Shown one piece after another: positions 7,002-15,661 of a stretch of 22,973 bases of DNA. The stretch comes from an uncultured Bacteroidales bacterium (GTDB taxonomy: Bacteria > Bacteroidota > Bacteroidia > Bacteroidales > UBA932), in assembly GCA_900545245.1 (NCBI GenBank), contig UQYV01000050.1, positions 1 to 22,973 of the forward strand, read 5' to 3'. The notes below the pieces were generated by a model, which saw only the letters and a list, made by a program, of their open reading frames with translations, was not told where the DNA came from and did no database searches. The position numbers and the translations under genes were made by a program. The first letter of the stretch is position 1. Every line of letters begins with the position of its first letter.

Positions 7002-9611
7002 CTATCTCATTTCCCAGACGGTGTAGTCGAGGGACTGAAGAAGTGGAATCTGATGGAACTTGAGGTCGTGCGCAAATCGTGACCAGCGCTTGTTTTCCGG
7101 GCTGCTCCACTGGACCTCGGCAAGTGCGAGCATGCGGGGGAGGAGCATGTATTCAAGATGCTCGTTGCGGGCGATGAACTCCGTCCAAAGATTGCCCTGC
7201 ACTCCGAGAATGTGGTGGCGGCACTCGGCAGGGATGCCTTCAAGGGGTTCGTAGGAATAGCATTTCTCAATCGGAAGATAATGTCCGATTCCGGTCGGCT
7301 CGCGCATCGGGTCGGGACCTTGGCAGTAGTCGAGGTAGCAGTGCGTCAGGGGAGTCATGATTGCATCGAATCCGCTGCAGGCAGCCTTGAGTCCACCTTC
7401 AGTTCCTCGCCATGACATGACTGTGGCACCCGGTTCGAGCGAGCCTTCGAGAATCTCGTCCCATCCTATGACCTTCTTTCCTTTATCCGCGAGCATCTTT
7501 TGAACCCTTGCGGTTACATAGTTCTGAAGATAGTGTTCCGCGGTCCATTCCTCGGTGTCCTTGAGTCCGAGCTCGGCGATACGTCTCTGACAGTCCGGAC
7601 ATTCCTTCCATCGTGCCTTCGGACATTCATCGCCTCCGATGTGGATGTACTCACCTGGGAATATGTCGCAGAGTTCGCTGAAAACGCCGTTGAGAAAATC
7701 GAAGGACGACTCCTTTCCAGCGCAGAGTATATCCGGAGCTATGTCCCAGAGCGTGAACACCTTGTACGGACCTCCAGTACAGCCAAGCTCCGGATAGGCT
7801 GCAAGAGCCGACACGAGGTGCGCCGGAAGGTCAATCTCCGGAACAATCTCTATCCCGCGCTCCGCTGCATAGGCGACAACCTCGCGCAGTTGCTCCTGCG
7901 TGTAGAACCCTCCATAGCGGATTCCGTCGTTGTGGTTCACCTCCCAATCGACCTGACTTCCATCGCGCCATGCCCCGACACTCGTAAGGAGGGGGTATTT
8001 TCTTATCTCGACTCTCCATCCGTGGTCGTCCGTCAGGTGCCAGTGGAAGCGGTTGAGCTTGTACATGGCCATCACGTCAAGAATCTTCTTAACTTCGTCA
8101 ATCCTGAAGAAATGTCTTGAGCAGTCGAGTTCAAGCCCGCGGTAGGCAAATCGCGGGAAGTCCCTTATCGACATGCAGGGAACATTTGCACCGTTTCCGC
8201 ACGAAAACATCTGTTTCAAAGTCGCTATGGCATAGAGAGTTCCGGAATATGAACCCGAACGTACCGAGATCCCGTCGCGGCGAATGTCGATTTCATATCC
8301 CTCGCCTTCAACGGAACTATCATGGGTGAAAACAATCTTTGCCGATGACCTTTTTTTGCCGAAGGCTTCGGAAACATAGTTCCCGAAGCCTTCAACCATT
8401 TTTCTTTCTGCTTTTGACAGTCCAGACGAACTGACCTTCGCACCCCCGGCCTTGAAGCTGCCTCCGTGAGAAGTCACTTCGGCGGGGTAGGGGACTACAG
8501 AGAGTGTCTTGCCGTTCATGGCCTTGATGCATTCGACCTCATCTTCACTATACGGGGTCCCATCCCGGCGCAGGATGTCGTGGAACCAGACCTCCGGTTC
8601 GTCGGTCGGACATGGCTCGTGCATGGTCTCCCAGCCGAAGATTGTATTGGACTTGCCTGCTACGAAGCCCCAATTGATCGCGCCGACGTTCTCCCGTCTG
8701 AGTATCGGGAGTATGTCCTGGAAAGTGCTGTTCTGAGTGCGTGCCATGTACTCCGTGCAGACCATTGGTTTACCATAGGCCTTAAGCGTGTCTATCATCG
8801 CCTGATGGCTCTCCGGAGACTCGTAGGTGTGATAGGTGACTATGTCCGAGTTTTCAATCTGCCAGACGTTCATCTCTCCGAGCAGCGGACTCCAGACTCC
8901 AGCAGTTAATGGCTGTGACGGGTTCACCCTGCGGGCCCAGCGGAAGATGTCCTTCAGGAGCGGGAACGACCTTTCGTAGTAGCGGTGTGGGTCCTGACCG
9001 CCGCCCGGCTCGTTGTAGAGGTCCCAGGCGTAGATGCGGGTGTCGTCCTTAAAATGTGTCAACACATCGGTCACATAGGCCTCAAGCCGTGAGGCAACCG
9101 CAGCCGTGTCGGCCGCATAGTCAAGCCCACTGCCGGCCTCCCCGTAGAATAGCGCTCCAGGGTCTTTCGCCCATCCGGAGTTGTGCACTCCCTTTTTCGG
9201 CTCGGGCTGTTTTCCGAGCGCGTAGTTTTCGCACCAACAGTCGTCGAGGAAGACGAACATCGTAGAGATGCCGTGCGACGACGAGATTTCGAGATACTTT
9301 TCTATCCTGCCCTTGAATCCGTCGCTGTCGGCTTCCCATAGTTTGTGGTGAAGGAACACTCTCATGCAGTTGAATCCCAAATCTTCGGCCCAACCGAGCT
9401 CGCTGTCAATGGCTTCGGGATTGAAAGTCTCCTCCTGCCACATCTCAAGCTGGTTTATGGCGTAGGCTGGAATGTAGTCACATCCGGACACCCACCCCTT
9501 TTCCTCAAACCATGCGTTTGCCTTCTCCTTCGTCCAGACTGTTCCTGTCTTGGACGCGCAGCCGCAGAGGAGAAGCGCTGTGATAATAACAATGCCTTTT
9601 GTAGCTTTCAT
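7002..9611 (-). CDS. Bimodular lipoprotein: clan GH-A (GH5-like) domain plus GH20 beta-N-acetylhexosaminidase
   Basis: 869 residues. Lipoprotein signal MKATKGIVIITALLLCGC with lipidation at C18; an earlier ATG at 9671 would overlap the upstream gene and bury this signal, so 9611 is the start. Residues about 21-365 form a GH5-like TIM barrel of the kind often labelled 1,4-beta-xylanase: acid/base candidate E201 in DLYNEP and nucleophile candidate E287 in CTEYMAR. Residues about 368-480 resemble the GH20 accessory domain, and 485-869 the GH20 barrel: HFFRIDEVKKILDVMAMYK, HWHLTDDHGWR (524-533 region), and catalytic D661-E662 in HIGGDE. GH20 enzymes remove terminal beta-linked GlcNAc or GalNAc by substrate-assisted catalysis. 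The first domain's substrate is unknown; beta-mannoside or beta-xyloside are only guesses. The residues after C18 (ASKTG) lack acidic export-type signals, suggesting a periplasm-facing lipoprotein. It is the last PUL gene, 11 bases after its neighbour. Confidence 0.9.
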   Translation of the reverse strand: MKATKGIVIITALLLCGCASKTGTVWTKEKANAWFEEKGWVSGCDYIPAYAINQLEMWQEETFNPEAIDSELGWAEDLGFNCMRVFLHHKLWEADSDGFKGRIEKYLEISSSHGISTMFVFLDDCWCENYALGKQPEPKKGVHNSGWAKDPGALFYGEAGSGLDYAADTAAVASRLEAYVTDVLTHFKDDTRIYAWDLYNEPGGGQDPHRYYERSFPLLKDIFRWARRVNPSQPLTAGVWSPLLGEMNVWQIENSDIVTYHTYESPESHQAMIDTLKAYGKPMVCTEYMARTQNSTFQDILPILRRENVGAINWGFVAGKSNTIFGWETMHEPCPTDEPEVWFHDILRRDGTPYSEDEVECIKAMNGKTLSVVPYPAEVTSHGGSFKAGGAKVSSSGLSKAERKMVEGFGNYVSEAFGKKRSSAKIVFTHDSSVEGEGYEIDIRRDGISVRSGSYSGTLYAIATLKQMFSCGNGANVPCMSIRDFPRFAYRGLELDCSRHFFRIDEVKKILDVMAMYKLNRFHWHLTDDHGWRVEIRKYPLLTSVGAWRDGSQVDWEVNHNDGIRYGGFYTQEQLREVVAYAAERGIEIVPEIDLPAHLVSALAAYPELGCTGGPYKVFTLWDIAPDILCAGKESSFDFLNGVFSELCDIFPGEYIHIGGDECPKARWKECPDCQRRIAELGLKDTEEWTAEHYLQNYVTARVQKMLADKGKKVIGWDEILEGSLEPGATVMSWRGTEGGLKAACSGFDAIMTPLTHCYLDYCQGPDPMREPTGIGHYLPIEKCYSYEPLEGIPAECRHHILGVQGNLWTEFIARNEHLEYMLLPRMLALAEVQWSSPENKRWSRFAHDLKFHQIPLLQSLDYTVWEMR

Positions 9612-9622
9612 TACGTGTCTTA

Positions 9623-10843
9623 TTACTGAATCTGAAACATGATAATGTCGCCAGGAGCTACACTGAAGCATCCTGACTTCGCTGCAGTCTTGTAGCCTTC
9701 CTTATCAATCCGCCAGGCCTCTCCTGTGAATGCGATGTCGAGTGTCATGTCTGCCTTGTAGTCCTTGTTCACCACGGCGATATATGTCTTTCCGTCCTTG
9801 ACCACCTTCGAAACCACGGCACCATTGTCGCTCGTGGAGAGCGCGGAGATGCCTTCAGGAAGCGTTGTGAGACCCTTTGTTCCGTATGGCAGGTTCGCAC
9901 CGGTGTGCCACACGTCGGTGACGTCAGCCCCGAGGAAAACCTTTGACAGCGACTGGATCTCCTTATTGAGGGTCTTCACGCGGTCATACACCTGCGTCGG
10001 ACCATTTTGGTATATTCCCCAGTAGGTGAAGTATTGGAATCCCTGTGCCCCATAGGCGAGGTTGCTGAACATTTGTACGCGGAGCTCAGCAAGCGTCGGT
10101 ATAGGGTAGAGCACCCCTTCGAGCTTGTGGGAGAGCGAGAGGGCGAATGCCCAGAACGGGATGCTGCGTGCCCGCGAGACACGCCTTACGTCTTCGAGGT
10201 TCTTGTACCATTCCCGGCGGAGTGAACTGACGCCGTCGACCTCCATGACCGGGTAGTGGTCAAATGAGAGGAAGCGAACCGGCACCTGCGAGAGGTAGGA
10301 CGTGAGCTTTGACATATAGCCGTCGATGTTTCCCCACGCCCAGTTCGGGTAGAGGTTGATGTAGCAGAAGTGCTTGTCATCGACCGCATTGATTGCCTTC
10401 ACCTGAGACGCGAGTGTCGGAATGTCGCTGACCTCGGGCTCATCCTTGATGTGGTAGCCGAAGAGTGCCGGGTGCGACATCATCGTGCGCACGGTGTTCT
10501 CTGTGTCTGAGAAAAGTTCATCGCTCTTCGTTATAAGCTTGATTCCTGCCTGCTGCGCACCATCGAGCGCGAGCATCACCTCGTCGAGACTCTTGTACCA
10601 TCCGAGATAGACATTGATTCCACATTCTTTCATAGAGGTGAACCTTGCCACGAACTGCTCAGGAGTCTGGTTGTCGGTCCACGCGATGATAGGAAATTGC
10701 CCGTCAACGGTAAGCCCAGTAAGGTCCATGACCGTGGTTGCGTTGCCGCCATTACCCGAGTTTCCGGGTTTCGGGAATTTTTCGCAGGCCGTCACCAAAG
10801 CGATGACGGCCGCGAAAGAAAATATCAGTTTGCTAACTTTCAT
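9623..10843 (-). CDS. Putative TIM-barrel glycoside hydrolase-like lipoprotein (copy 2)
   Basis: 406 residues from the chosen start; an ATG at 10864 would add seven residues (MNNQQQS) before an otherwise canonical signal MKVSKLIFSF...VTAC with lipidation at C20, so 10843 is preferred. A Gly/Asn-rich tether (about 25-38) follows. The body aligns along its full length with the 12971-14137 product: PIIAW, MKECGINVYLGWY, SHPALFGYHIKDEPE, YINLYPNWAW, FDHYP, PFWAFAL, YGAQGFQYFTYWG, and a C-terminal beta domain ending GDIIMFQIQ. D134-E135-P136 in HIKDEP is placed like the acid/base Glu at the end of strand 4 in clan GH-A barrels. Strand 7, where clan GH-A carries its nucleophile, reads PFWAFAL without Glu. 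Enzymatic activity is thus inferred. I do not recognise a numbered CAZy family. It lies 11 bases before the GH5-like/GH20 gene. Confidence 0.75.
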   Translation of the reverse strand: MKVSKLIFSFAAVIALVTACEKFPKPGNSGNGGNATTVMDLTGLTVDGQFPIIAWTDNQTPEQFVARFTSMKECGINVYLGWYKSLDEVMLALDGAQQAGIKLITKSDELFSDTENTVRTMMSHPALFGYHIKDEPEVSDIPTLASQVKAINAVDDKHFCYINLYPNWAWGNIDGYMSKLTSYLSQVPVRFLSFDHYPVMEVDGVSSLRREWYKNLEDVRRVSRARSIPFWAFALSLSHKLEGVLYPIPTLAELRVQMFSNLAYGAQGFQYFTYWGIYQNGPTQVYDRVKTLNKEIQSLSKVFLGADVTDVWHTGANLPYGTKGLTTLPEGISALSTSDNGAVVSKVVKDGKTYIAVVNKDYKADMTLDIAFTGEAWRIDKEGYKTAAKSGCFSVAPGDIIMFQIQ

Positions 10844-10895
10844 TGACTGCTGTTGATTGTTCATAGATAAAAACTGCGCAGGAACTGCTTGAGAA

Positions 10896-12935
10896 TCACT
10901 TGCTGAGTGTCACCGTATTTGTCGTCTTGTTGTACTCAACGAGATAGACTCCTGGGGTGAACGGCTTTTCCGTGTTCTGTTTCCCGTAGTATCCCCAGTC
11001 GCTCATAGGCACGAGGAGGTCAGGCGAGCCGGACTTCCAGTCCTTCACGAGCGCTCCCCAGGCATAGTTCGTATAGACCTGGAAAGTGAATCCCTCGGCG
11101 AGATAGATGTAGGAACGGAAGATTCCGTCGGCCGTCTTGTTGAGGTGCAGGGTCTGCCCAGGCGTTCTCGGAATGTCAGTCTCAATTATCGGGTACTCGA
11201 TGTATGGCTTCTGCGGGAAGCTTGCGTTCTTTCCTATGAGAAGGACATTTTCAGCTGCAATGTTGTTTGTGAATATGAGCCATTTTTGCTCCGTCCTATA
11301 CCAAACCTCATATTTCTCGCTCGCTCCGATGTATCTTGCGGTCTTTGCCGTCTCATCGATGTTGTCGAAAATCGCGAGGTTCACCATCTCCGCAATCGGG
11401 GCGTCGAAGTTCTCGAACTTCACTGTGCAGTTCTGCTCAAGTTCAAGCACCCATCGCACGAGGGTTCCGTCCTTTTTGTCAGCCATCCCGCTCTTGTCGA
11501 GAACGATGGCCTCGCTTGGCTGCGGTTCAGGGTCCGGGGTCGGATCTATCGGCTTCGGATCAGGGTCTGCGACGCCGGTCTCAAGGCCGCCGAGGACAGT
11601 TCCGGTGTACCTCACGAGAGAAGCCTTTCGGGAGGCCTTGTTGTAGTTGAGCATATAGAGACCTTCGCTGAATGATGCGCCGGCGTTGCCATAGTTGCCG
11701 TCAAGTTTCCCATCCTCGGTCTCGGCCATTTCTGAGATGACCAGGGTCTCCGGAGTAGTTGATTCCCACTGAAGTTCGTTGCCCCAGCTCCAACCGTCAT
11801 AAATCTTTATGGCGAAGTTCTCCTTGAGATAGAGCAGCGTGCTGAACTTCCCTTCGCCCGTGCGGATGCAGGAGGCCGTCGCATAGCTGACATCAACGCC
11901 GCTTGCGAACCAGTAGAGAGGGTGTTTTTCGCAGTACGGAGACATCGGGAGCGACGCATTCATTCCGGTTACCCAGAGGACGTCCGTAGCGATATATTGT
12001 TCCTTTATGATAAACCATTTAGTATCAGGAATATAGTAAATCTCAAACTGATTTCCAGTGTGTCCGGTGTAGCGTGCCGTATTCTTCTCCACATCGGCGA
12101 AGCGGTCGGACTGCGGTAGCGTGCCGTCAGGGAAGTTGAGGAAGACGACGCGACAGTCCTGCACGAGCTGGAAGCTCCAGAACACGCTGTTCCCCTGGTC
12201 ATTCGCCATTTTTGAAAAATCTATAGGGATTGTAAGGTCCAACATCTTGCTCATCTGTTCCGTGAACTGGTCGAACGCGATCCACTTGATGCCGTATTCA
12301 CCGGTGTCCGGCGTGTCGAACGTCCAGACTTTCCCGGAATTGTCTATGGTATTGTCCTCGTTCAGTTTGGAGACTATGCTGAAACTGCTTCCCAGTCCGG
12401 TGAGCTCGCCTTCCGTGCGGTAGCTGCCCTTTGTCGCAGTCGGTGACATCTGCCAGACTTTCCCGTTGCTGTCAACGAGGTAGAGTGCGTCAAAGAGTTC
12501 CGGAGTCGTAATCTGCACGTTGTTTTCCTGTGTGAGTTTCTCTTCCGTGAACATCTCGTCGGTGTTCGTGACTTTCATTGTCACGTCAGGCCAGAATGGG
12601 GCGTCAAGAGTTGCCGGTGAGAGCGGAAGGTCGAATTCCTTTTCAACCAGGGCCTCGGTTCCTTCAAGTTCAAACTCGGCGGAGGCCAGAACTTCGGCTT
12701 CTTTCCTGATTTCGAGACTGAACTTTCCGAGTTTGCTTCCCTTGACTTTGAGTGTCGCGGAGAACTTTACATTGTTGCCAGCGATGACAACGGATTCTCC
12801 ATTCAGTCCTTTCAGTGAGGCATTTTCTATGACCGGAGCCTCCGGCTTGGTCACAACGGTCGGCTCATCTTTCTTGCATGAAAATGCGAGAACAGAGGCT
12901 GCGGCCAGAATTAAGAATGATTTTAAGTAACGCAT
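10896..12935 (-). CDS. SusE-position surface glycan-binding lipoprotein with internal duplication
   Basis: 679 residues. Signal MRYLKSFLIL...LAFSC, lipidation at C20, followed by KKDE, an acidic stretch of the kind that directs Bacteroidota lipoproteins to the cell surface. An Ig-like domain (about 30-145) precedes a beta-rich region. Residues about 235-445 and 476-679 are two copies of one module, each with a buried QxCxVxFxNF-type strand, a VLWVTGMNASLP/VLLIGKNASFP strand, an F(S/R)xxxYLxExFxxxxY segment, an aromatic W-rich strand and a GVYLVEYNK-type ending. A Pro/Asp linker (456-473, DPDPKPIDPTPDPEPQP) joins them. The 14167-15576 product has the Ig-like domain and a single module. By position and signal it is a SusE/SusF-like glycan-binding protein; binding is inferred from context. 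Possible DUF5016/DUF5125-type families are a guess. It sits between the two TIM-barrel paralogs. Confidence 0.8.
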   Translation of the reverse strand: MRYLKSFLILAAASVLAFSCKKDEPTVVTKPEAPVIENASLKGLNGESVVIAGNNVKFSATLKVKGSKLGKFSLEIRKEAEVLASAEFELEGTEALVEKEFDLPLSPATLDAPFWPDVTMKVTNTDEMFTEEKLTQENNVQITTPELFDALYLVDSNGKVWQMSPTATKGSYRTEGELTGLGSSFSIVSKLNEDNTIDNSGKVWTFDTPDTGEYGIKWIAFDQFTEQMSKMLDLTIPIDFSKMANDQGNSVFWSFQLVQDCRVVFLNFPDGTLPQSDRFADVEKNTARYTGHTGNQFEIYYIPDTKWFIIKEQYIATDVLWVTGMNASLPMSPYCEKHPLYWFASGVDVSYATASCIRTGEGKFSTLLYLKENFAIKIYDGWSWGNELQWESTTPETLVISEMAETEDGKLDGNYGNAGASFSEGLYMLNYNKASRKASLVRYTGTVLGGLETGVADPDPKPIDPTPDPEPQPSEAIVLDKSGMADKKDGTLVRWVLELEQNCTVKFENFDAPIAEMVNLAIFDNIDETAKTARYIGASEKYEVWYRTEQKWLIFTNNIAAENVLLIGKNASFPQKPYIEYPIIETDIPRTPGQTLHLNKTADGIFRSYIYLAEGFTFQVYTNYAWGALVKDWKSGSPDLLVPMSDWGYYGKQNTEKPFTPGVYLVEYNKTTNTVTLSK
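11517..11570 (-). other. Pro/Asp-rich linker coding segment inside the SusE-position protein
   Basis: Codons 456-473 encode alternating D-P, K-P, T-P and E-P pairs. The segment separates the two copies of the duplicated module and would act as a stiff extended spacer. It is low complexity at the DNA level as well. Confidence 0.7.
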
Positions 12936-12970
12936 AATTTAGTGATTATATGGTTTGTAAATCTATGTTT

Positions 12971-14137
12971 TCAGTTTATACGGAATATGACGACGTCGCC
13001 CTCTTCCATTTTCATCGGCTTTCCTTCATAGGCGCGGCATCCCTCCGGTGTCATGATTTTCACTTTTTTCCGAAACCGGATGTCGAGAACGGCCGGGTTC
13101 ACGCAGTCCCTATTCTGCACGGCAATGTAGTCATGCTTCCCGTTTCGCAGAAACGATACGACCGCACCATTTCCCGAGACATCGAGACTCTCGATGACTT
13201 TGCCCGTCGTTGTCTCAAATCTTTTTGTGCCTTCGGGAATATTGTCTCCAGTGTGCCGGACATCAAGGACTTCGCATCCGAGAAATATTGGAGAATATGC
13301 CCGAATCTCCGAATTTACCTGACTGACGACGTCATACACTGAAGTGTGGCAATGACTTGCCGGGTCATACAACCCACCTGCGGTGAAGTATTGGATGGCC
13401 TGCGCACCATAGAGAAGGTCGCTGAATACCTGAAGCCGGAGATGTCCGATTGTCGGCACAGGATAGACGGCTTCGGGAGACGGCGGACCGAGACGGTGCG
13501 ATCTGGTCAGGGCAAATGCCCAGAATGGTTTTCCGTGGCGTCGCGACATTTCGGAGAATTCCTCGAGGTTCCTATACCATCCGGGGCGTACCGAGACGCT
13601 GCCGTCCTCGTTCTCCGTAATTGGGTACTGGTCAAAAGAGTAGAATGGTACGTCCACTTCCGATGCGAAATATTCGATTCTTTCTGCATAAAGGCTGTCA
13701 CACCATGCCCAATTAGGATAGAGGTTCACGTAGGACGGATGTCCGGGATCGAGTGCAGCAATCTCCCTGACGAGTCCGGCAATCCATGGAATGTCCCATA
13801 TTTCCGGTTCGTCCTTGATGTGCCATGCGTATAGGGCCGGGTGGCTCTTGAAACGGGCGATGGACTGTGCGGTGGAATCCTTGATCTGCGGGAATCCCGG
13901 AATAAGCTTCAAGCCGGCCTCCTGTGCTGCGTCAAGGGCAGCAGCAGCTTCGTCTTCCGTTCTATACAAGCCGAGATGGATGTCAATCCCGCATTCCTTC
14001 AAAATGGGGAAGACCTCGGCGCTGCACTGTGGCGGCACTCCTGCCCATGTGATGATGGGAATGGTCCCAGCCTCTCTTGTGCAGGATAGGCAGAGCAGAA
14101 GTGACGCCGCTGCAATAGTCATGTTCTTGAGAATCAT
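12971..14137 (-). CDS. Putative TIM-barrel glycoside hydrolase-like lipoprotein (copy 1)
   Basis: 388 residues. Signal MILKNMTIAAASLLLCLSC with probable lipidation at C19; the lipobox is slightly irregular (C-L-S-C). The whole mature part is paralogous to the 9623-10843 product: PIITWAG, LKECGIDIHLGLY, SHPALYAWHIKDEPE, YVNLYPNWAW, FDQYP, PGWYRNLEE, KPFWAFALTRSHRLG, YGAQAIQYFTAGGLY, FLGCEVLDVRHTGDNIP, and a C-terminal beta domain ending GDVVIFRIN. D109-E110-P111 takes the clan GH-A acid/base position. As in the paralog, no Glu is present in the strand-7 segment PFWAFAL. It has no glycine-rich tether after the lipid anchor, unlike copy 2. It lies 29 bases after one SusE-position gene and 35 before the other. 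A sugar-cleaving role is inferred from fold and context; substrate unknown. Confidence 0.75.
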   Translation of the reverse strand: MILKNMTIAAASLLLCLSCTREAGTIPIITWAGVPPQCSAEVFPILKECGIDIHLGLYRTEDEAAAALDAAQEAGLKLIPGFPQIKDSTAQSIARFKSHPALYAWHIKDEPEIWDIPWIAGLVREIAALDPGHPSYVNLYPNWAWCDSLYAERIEYFASEVDVPFYSFDQYPITENEDGSVSVRPGWYRNLEEFSEMSRRHGKPFWAFALTRSHRLGPPSPEAVYPVPTIGHLRLQVFSDLLYGAQAIQYFTAGGLYDPASHCHTSVYDVVSQVNSEIRAYSPIFLGCEVLDVRHTGDNIPEGTKRFETTTGKVIESLDVSGNGAVVSFLRNGKHDYIAVQNRDCVNPAVLDIRFRKKVKIMTPEGCRAYEGKPMKMEEGDVVIFRIN

Positions 14138-14166
14138 ATTAGTATGTTTAGCTTGAAATGTGGTGG

Positions 14167-15576
14167 CTATATTGCAGTGACATATACATCTGCCTTGCTT
14201 CCGTCTCCGTTCTTGTCAGGTTCACGGGTGAAATGAAGACGGATTTTGTAGACTCCTGGCTTGAAATCGCTTCCGGGGCGGATGAATATTCCATCGGTTA
14301 TAGACGCTGTTTCCGGGGTCATTGACGTCATCTCTACGGTTGTACTCCACTTGACCCAACGGAATGGCTGGATGGTGTAGTCATCTTTGAGATAGACAAG
14401 TAGGCTGAAGTCACCGGAGACATCCTTCACTGCCGCAAGTGTCGCGTAGCGCACCTTTCCGTCCCCATCGAGGTACTTGAGGTCGTGCGTGCTGTCATCG
14501 TTGCCGAGCGGGAAGCAGGCCTTGAAGCCGGTGATCCAGACCTGATCAGAGGTGTTGAATACAGCGTAGTTCAGAATCATCCATCCCGTGTCGGTGTCGA
14601 ACCAGAAGCTCCATTCAGCACTATGTCCGGTGAATTTTGCCGAATTTTCGGAAAGAATCTCGAACCTGTCGCTCTGAAGCATTGACTTGAGTTCCCCGAA
14701 GCCCTCGAAAGTGACCTCGCAGTCCTTGACGAGCCGGACCTTCTCCTTCGCGAAGTAGTTCACACCGCTCTGACTGACCGATTCCATTGCGGCCTTATCA
14801 ACGACGACGGTAAGGTTCACGAGTTTGTTGAGGCTAAAACTGTAGGTGTCGAAACCGAACTTCTTGAATCCGAAACCTTCTGTGTCCGGAACGTCAATTC
14901 CGCTTCCTTCGTCACCTACAACAGCAATCTTTCCGTTTTCCATTCCCCACACAACTCCGCTGAAGTCGGGCCTTCCTCCGCTGACTTTTTCGGCGATGAA
15001 GATTTTCTTTCCGAGCGAAGTGAGGTCAGTGCCTTCTGTGGTGTTGTAGACAAGGCTTCCTTCCGCTTTCTCCAGAGGGAACATGGCTCCGTTCTCGTCG
15101 ACAACGAAGAGTTTGGACGGCGATGCCGGGCGATTCACGGAGATGTTCCGATCCCTCGGTATTCTCGTAGAATATTCGCCGCCTGCGACGTTTTTCGATG
15201 ACACCGTGACTTCCGGATAGAAACCGCCATTGTCGAGGTTTGCGGCAAATGGCATGATGAAGTCAAATTCCACCGCTGCCTTGTTGCCGGAAATCTCCCC
15301 AGTGCGGCTGAACACGACATTATCCCCATATTTGACAACGACTCCATAGCTTCTCAACTCGTTGTAGTCATCGTGTATGGCGGCCTTGAAGTTCACGATC
15401 TCTCCGGCAGTGATTTCCGTCTTTCCGTCGGAAGTGGATATTGTAGGATTCTCAATGATTGGACGGGAAGCCCATTCCGGCCAAGTCACGTTCTTGTCTA
15501 CTTTTTCGGCGCAGCCACACAGCACCATAGCCGCAGCTGCGAGTAGTATACCTCTATATTGTAATTTTTGCATCAT
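14167..15576 (-). CDS. SusE-position surface glycan-binding lipoprotein, single-module form
   Basis: 469 residues. Signal with lipobox LCGC, lipidation at C22, followed by AEKVDK. An N-terminal Ig-like domain (about 38-150: PIIENPTIST, AGEIVNFKA, GGFYPEVTV) is followed by a beta-rich module that matches the first half of the 10896-12935 product: LFVVDENGAMF, RLVKDCEVTFEGF, QSDRFEILSENSAKFTGH, DQVWITGFKACFPLG, DFSLLVYLKDDYTIQPF, MTPETASIT, and FKPGVYKIRLHF. It is therefore a shorter paralog without the linker and second module. Position directly after SusD is the SusE slot, so a surface glycan-binding role is likely. No enzymatic motif is visible. The 85-base gap before it, after SusD, is the largest among the structural genes and might allow differential expression. 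Confidence 0.8.
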   Translation of the reverse strand: MMQKLQYRGILLAAAAMVLCGCAEKVDKNVTWPEWASRPIIENPTISTSDGKTEITAGEIVNFKAAIHDDYNELRSYGVVVKYGDNVVFSRTGEISGNKAAVEFDFIMPFAANLDNGGFYPEVTVSSKNVAGGEYSTRIPRDRNISVNRPASPSKLFVVDENGAMFPLEKAEGSLVYNTTEGTDLTSLGKKIFIAEKVSGGRPDFSGVVWGMENGKIAVVGDEGSGIDVPDTEGFGFKKFGFDTYSFSLNKLVNLTVVVDKAAMESVSQSGVNYFAKEKVRLVKDCEVTFEGFGELKSMLQSDRFEILSENSAKFTGHSAEWSFWFDTDTGWMILNYAVFNTSDQVWITGFKACFPLGNDDSTHDLKYLDGDGKVRYATLAAVKDVSGDFSLLVYLKDDYTIQPFRWVKWSTTVEMTSMTPETASITDGIFIRPGSDFKPGVYKIRLHFTREPDKNGDGSKADVYVTAI

Positions 15577-15661
15577 ATTTTTACTTAGGCAATTATCTGA
15601 AATAAACCGTTGAGGATTTGAGGAAGATTTTTGAGGGAACTAATATCGACCCCAAAGATTC

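Noticed and set aside
7500..8120. 206-residue plus-strand ORF opposite the GH20 domain
   Set aside because: It is a shadow of a strongly supported gene, with no recognisable domain and no promoter or ribosome-binding site.
9612..9671. Longer N-terminus for the GH5-like/GH20 gene
   Set aside because: It would overlap the 3' end of the upstream gene and place 20 extra residues before a canonical lipoprotein signal.
11517..11570. Tandem DNA repeat or phase-variable tract in the Pro/Asp linker
   Set aside because: The codons are degenerate and no homopolymer or exact unit repeat is long enough for slippage.
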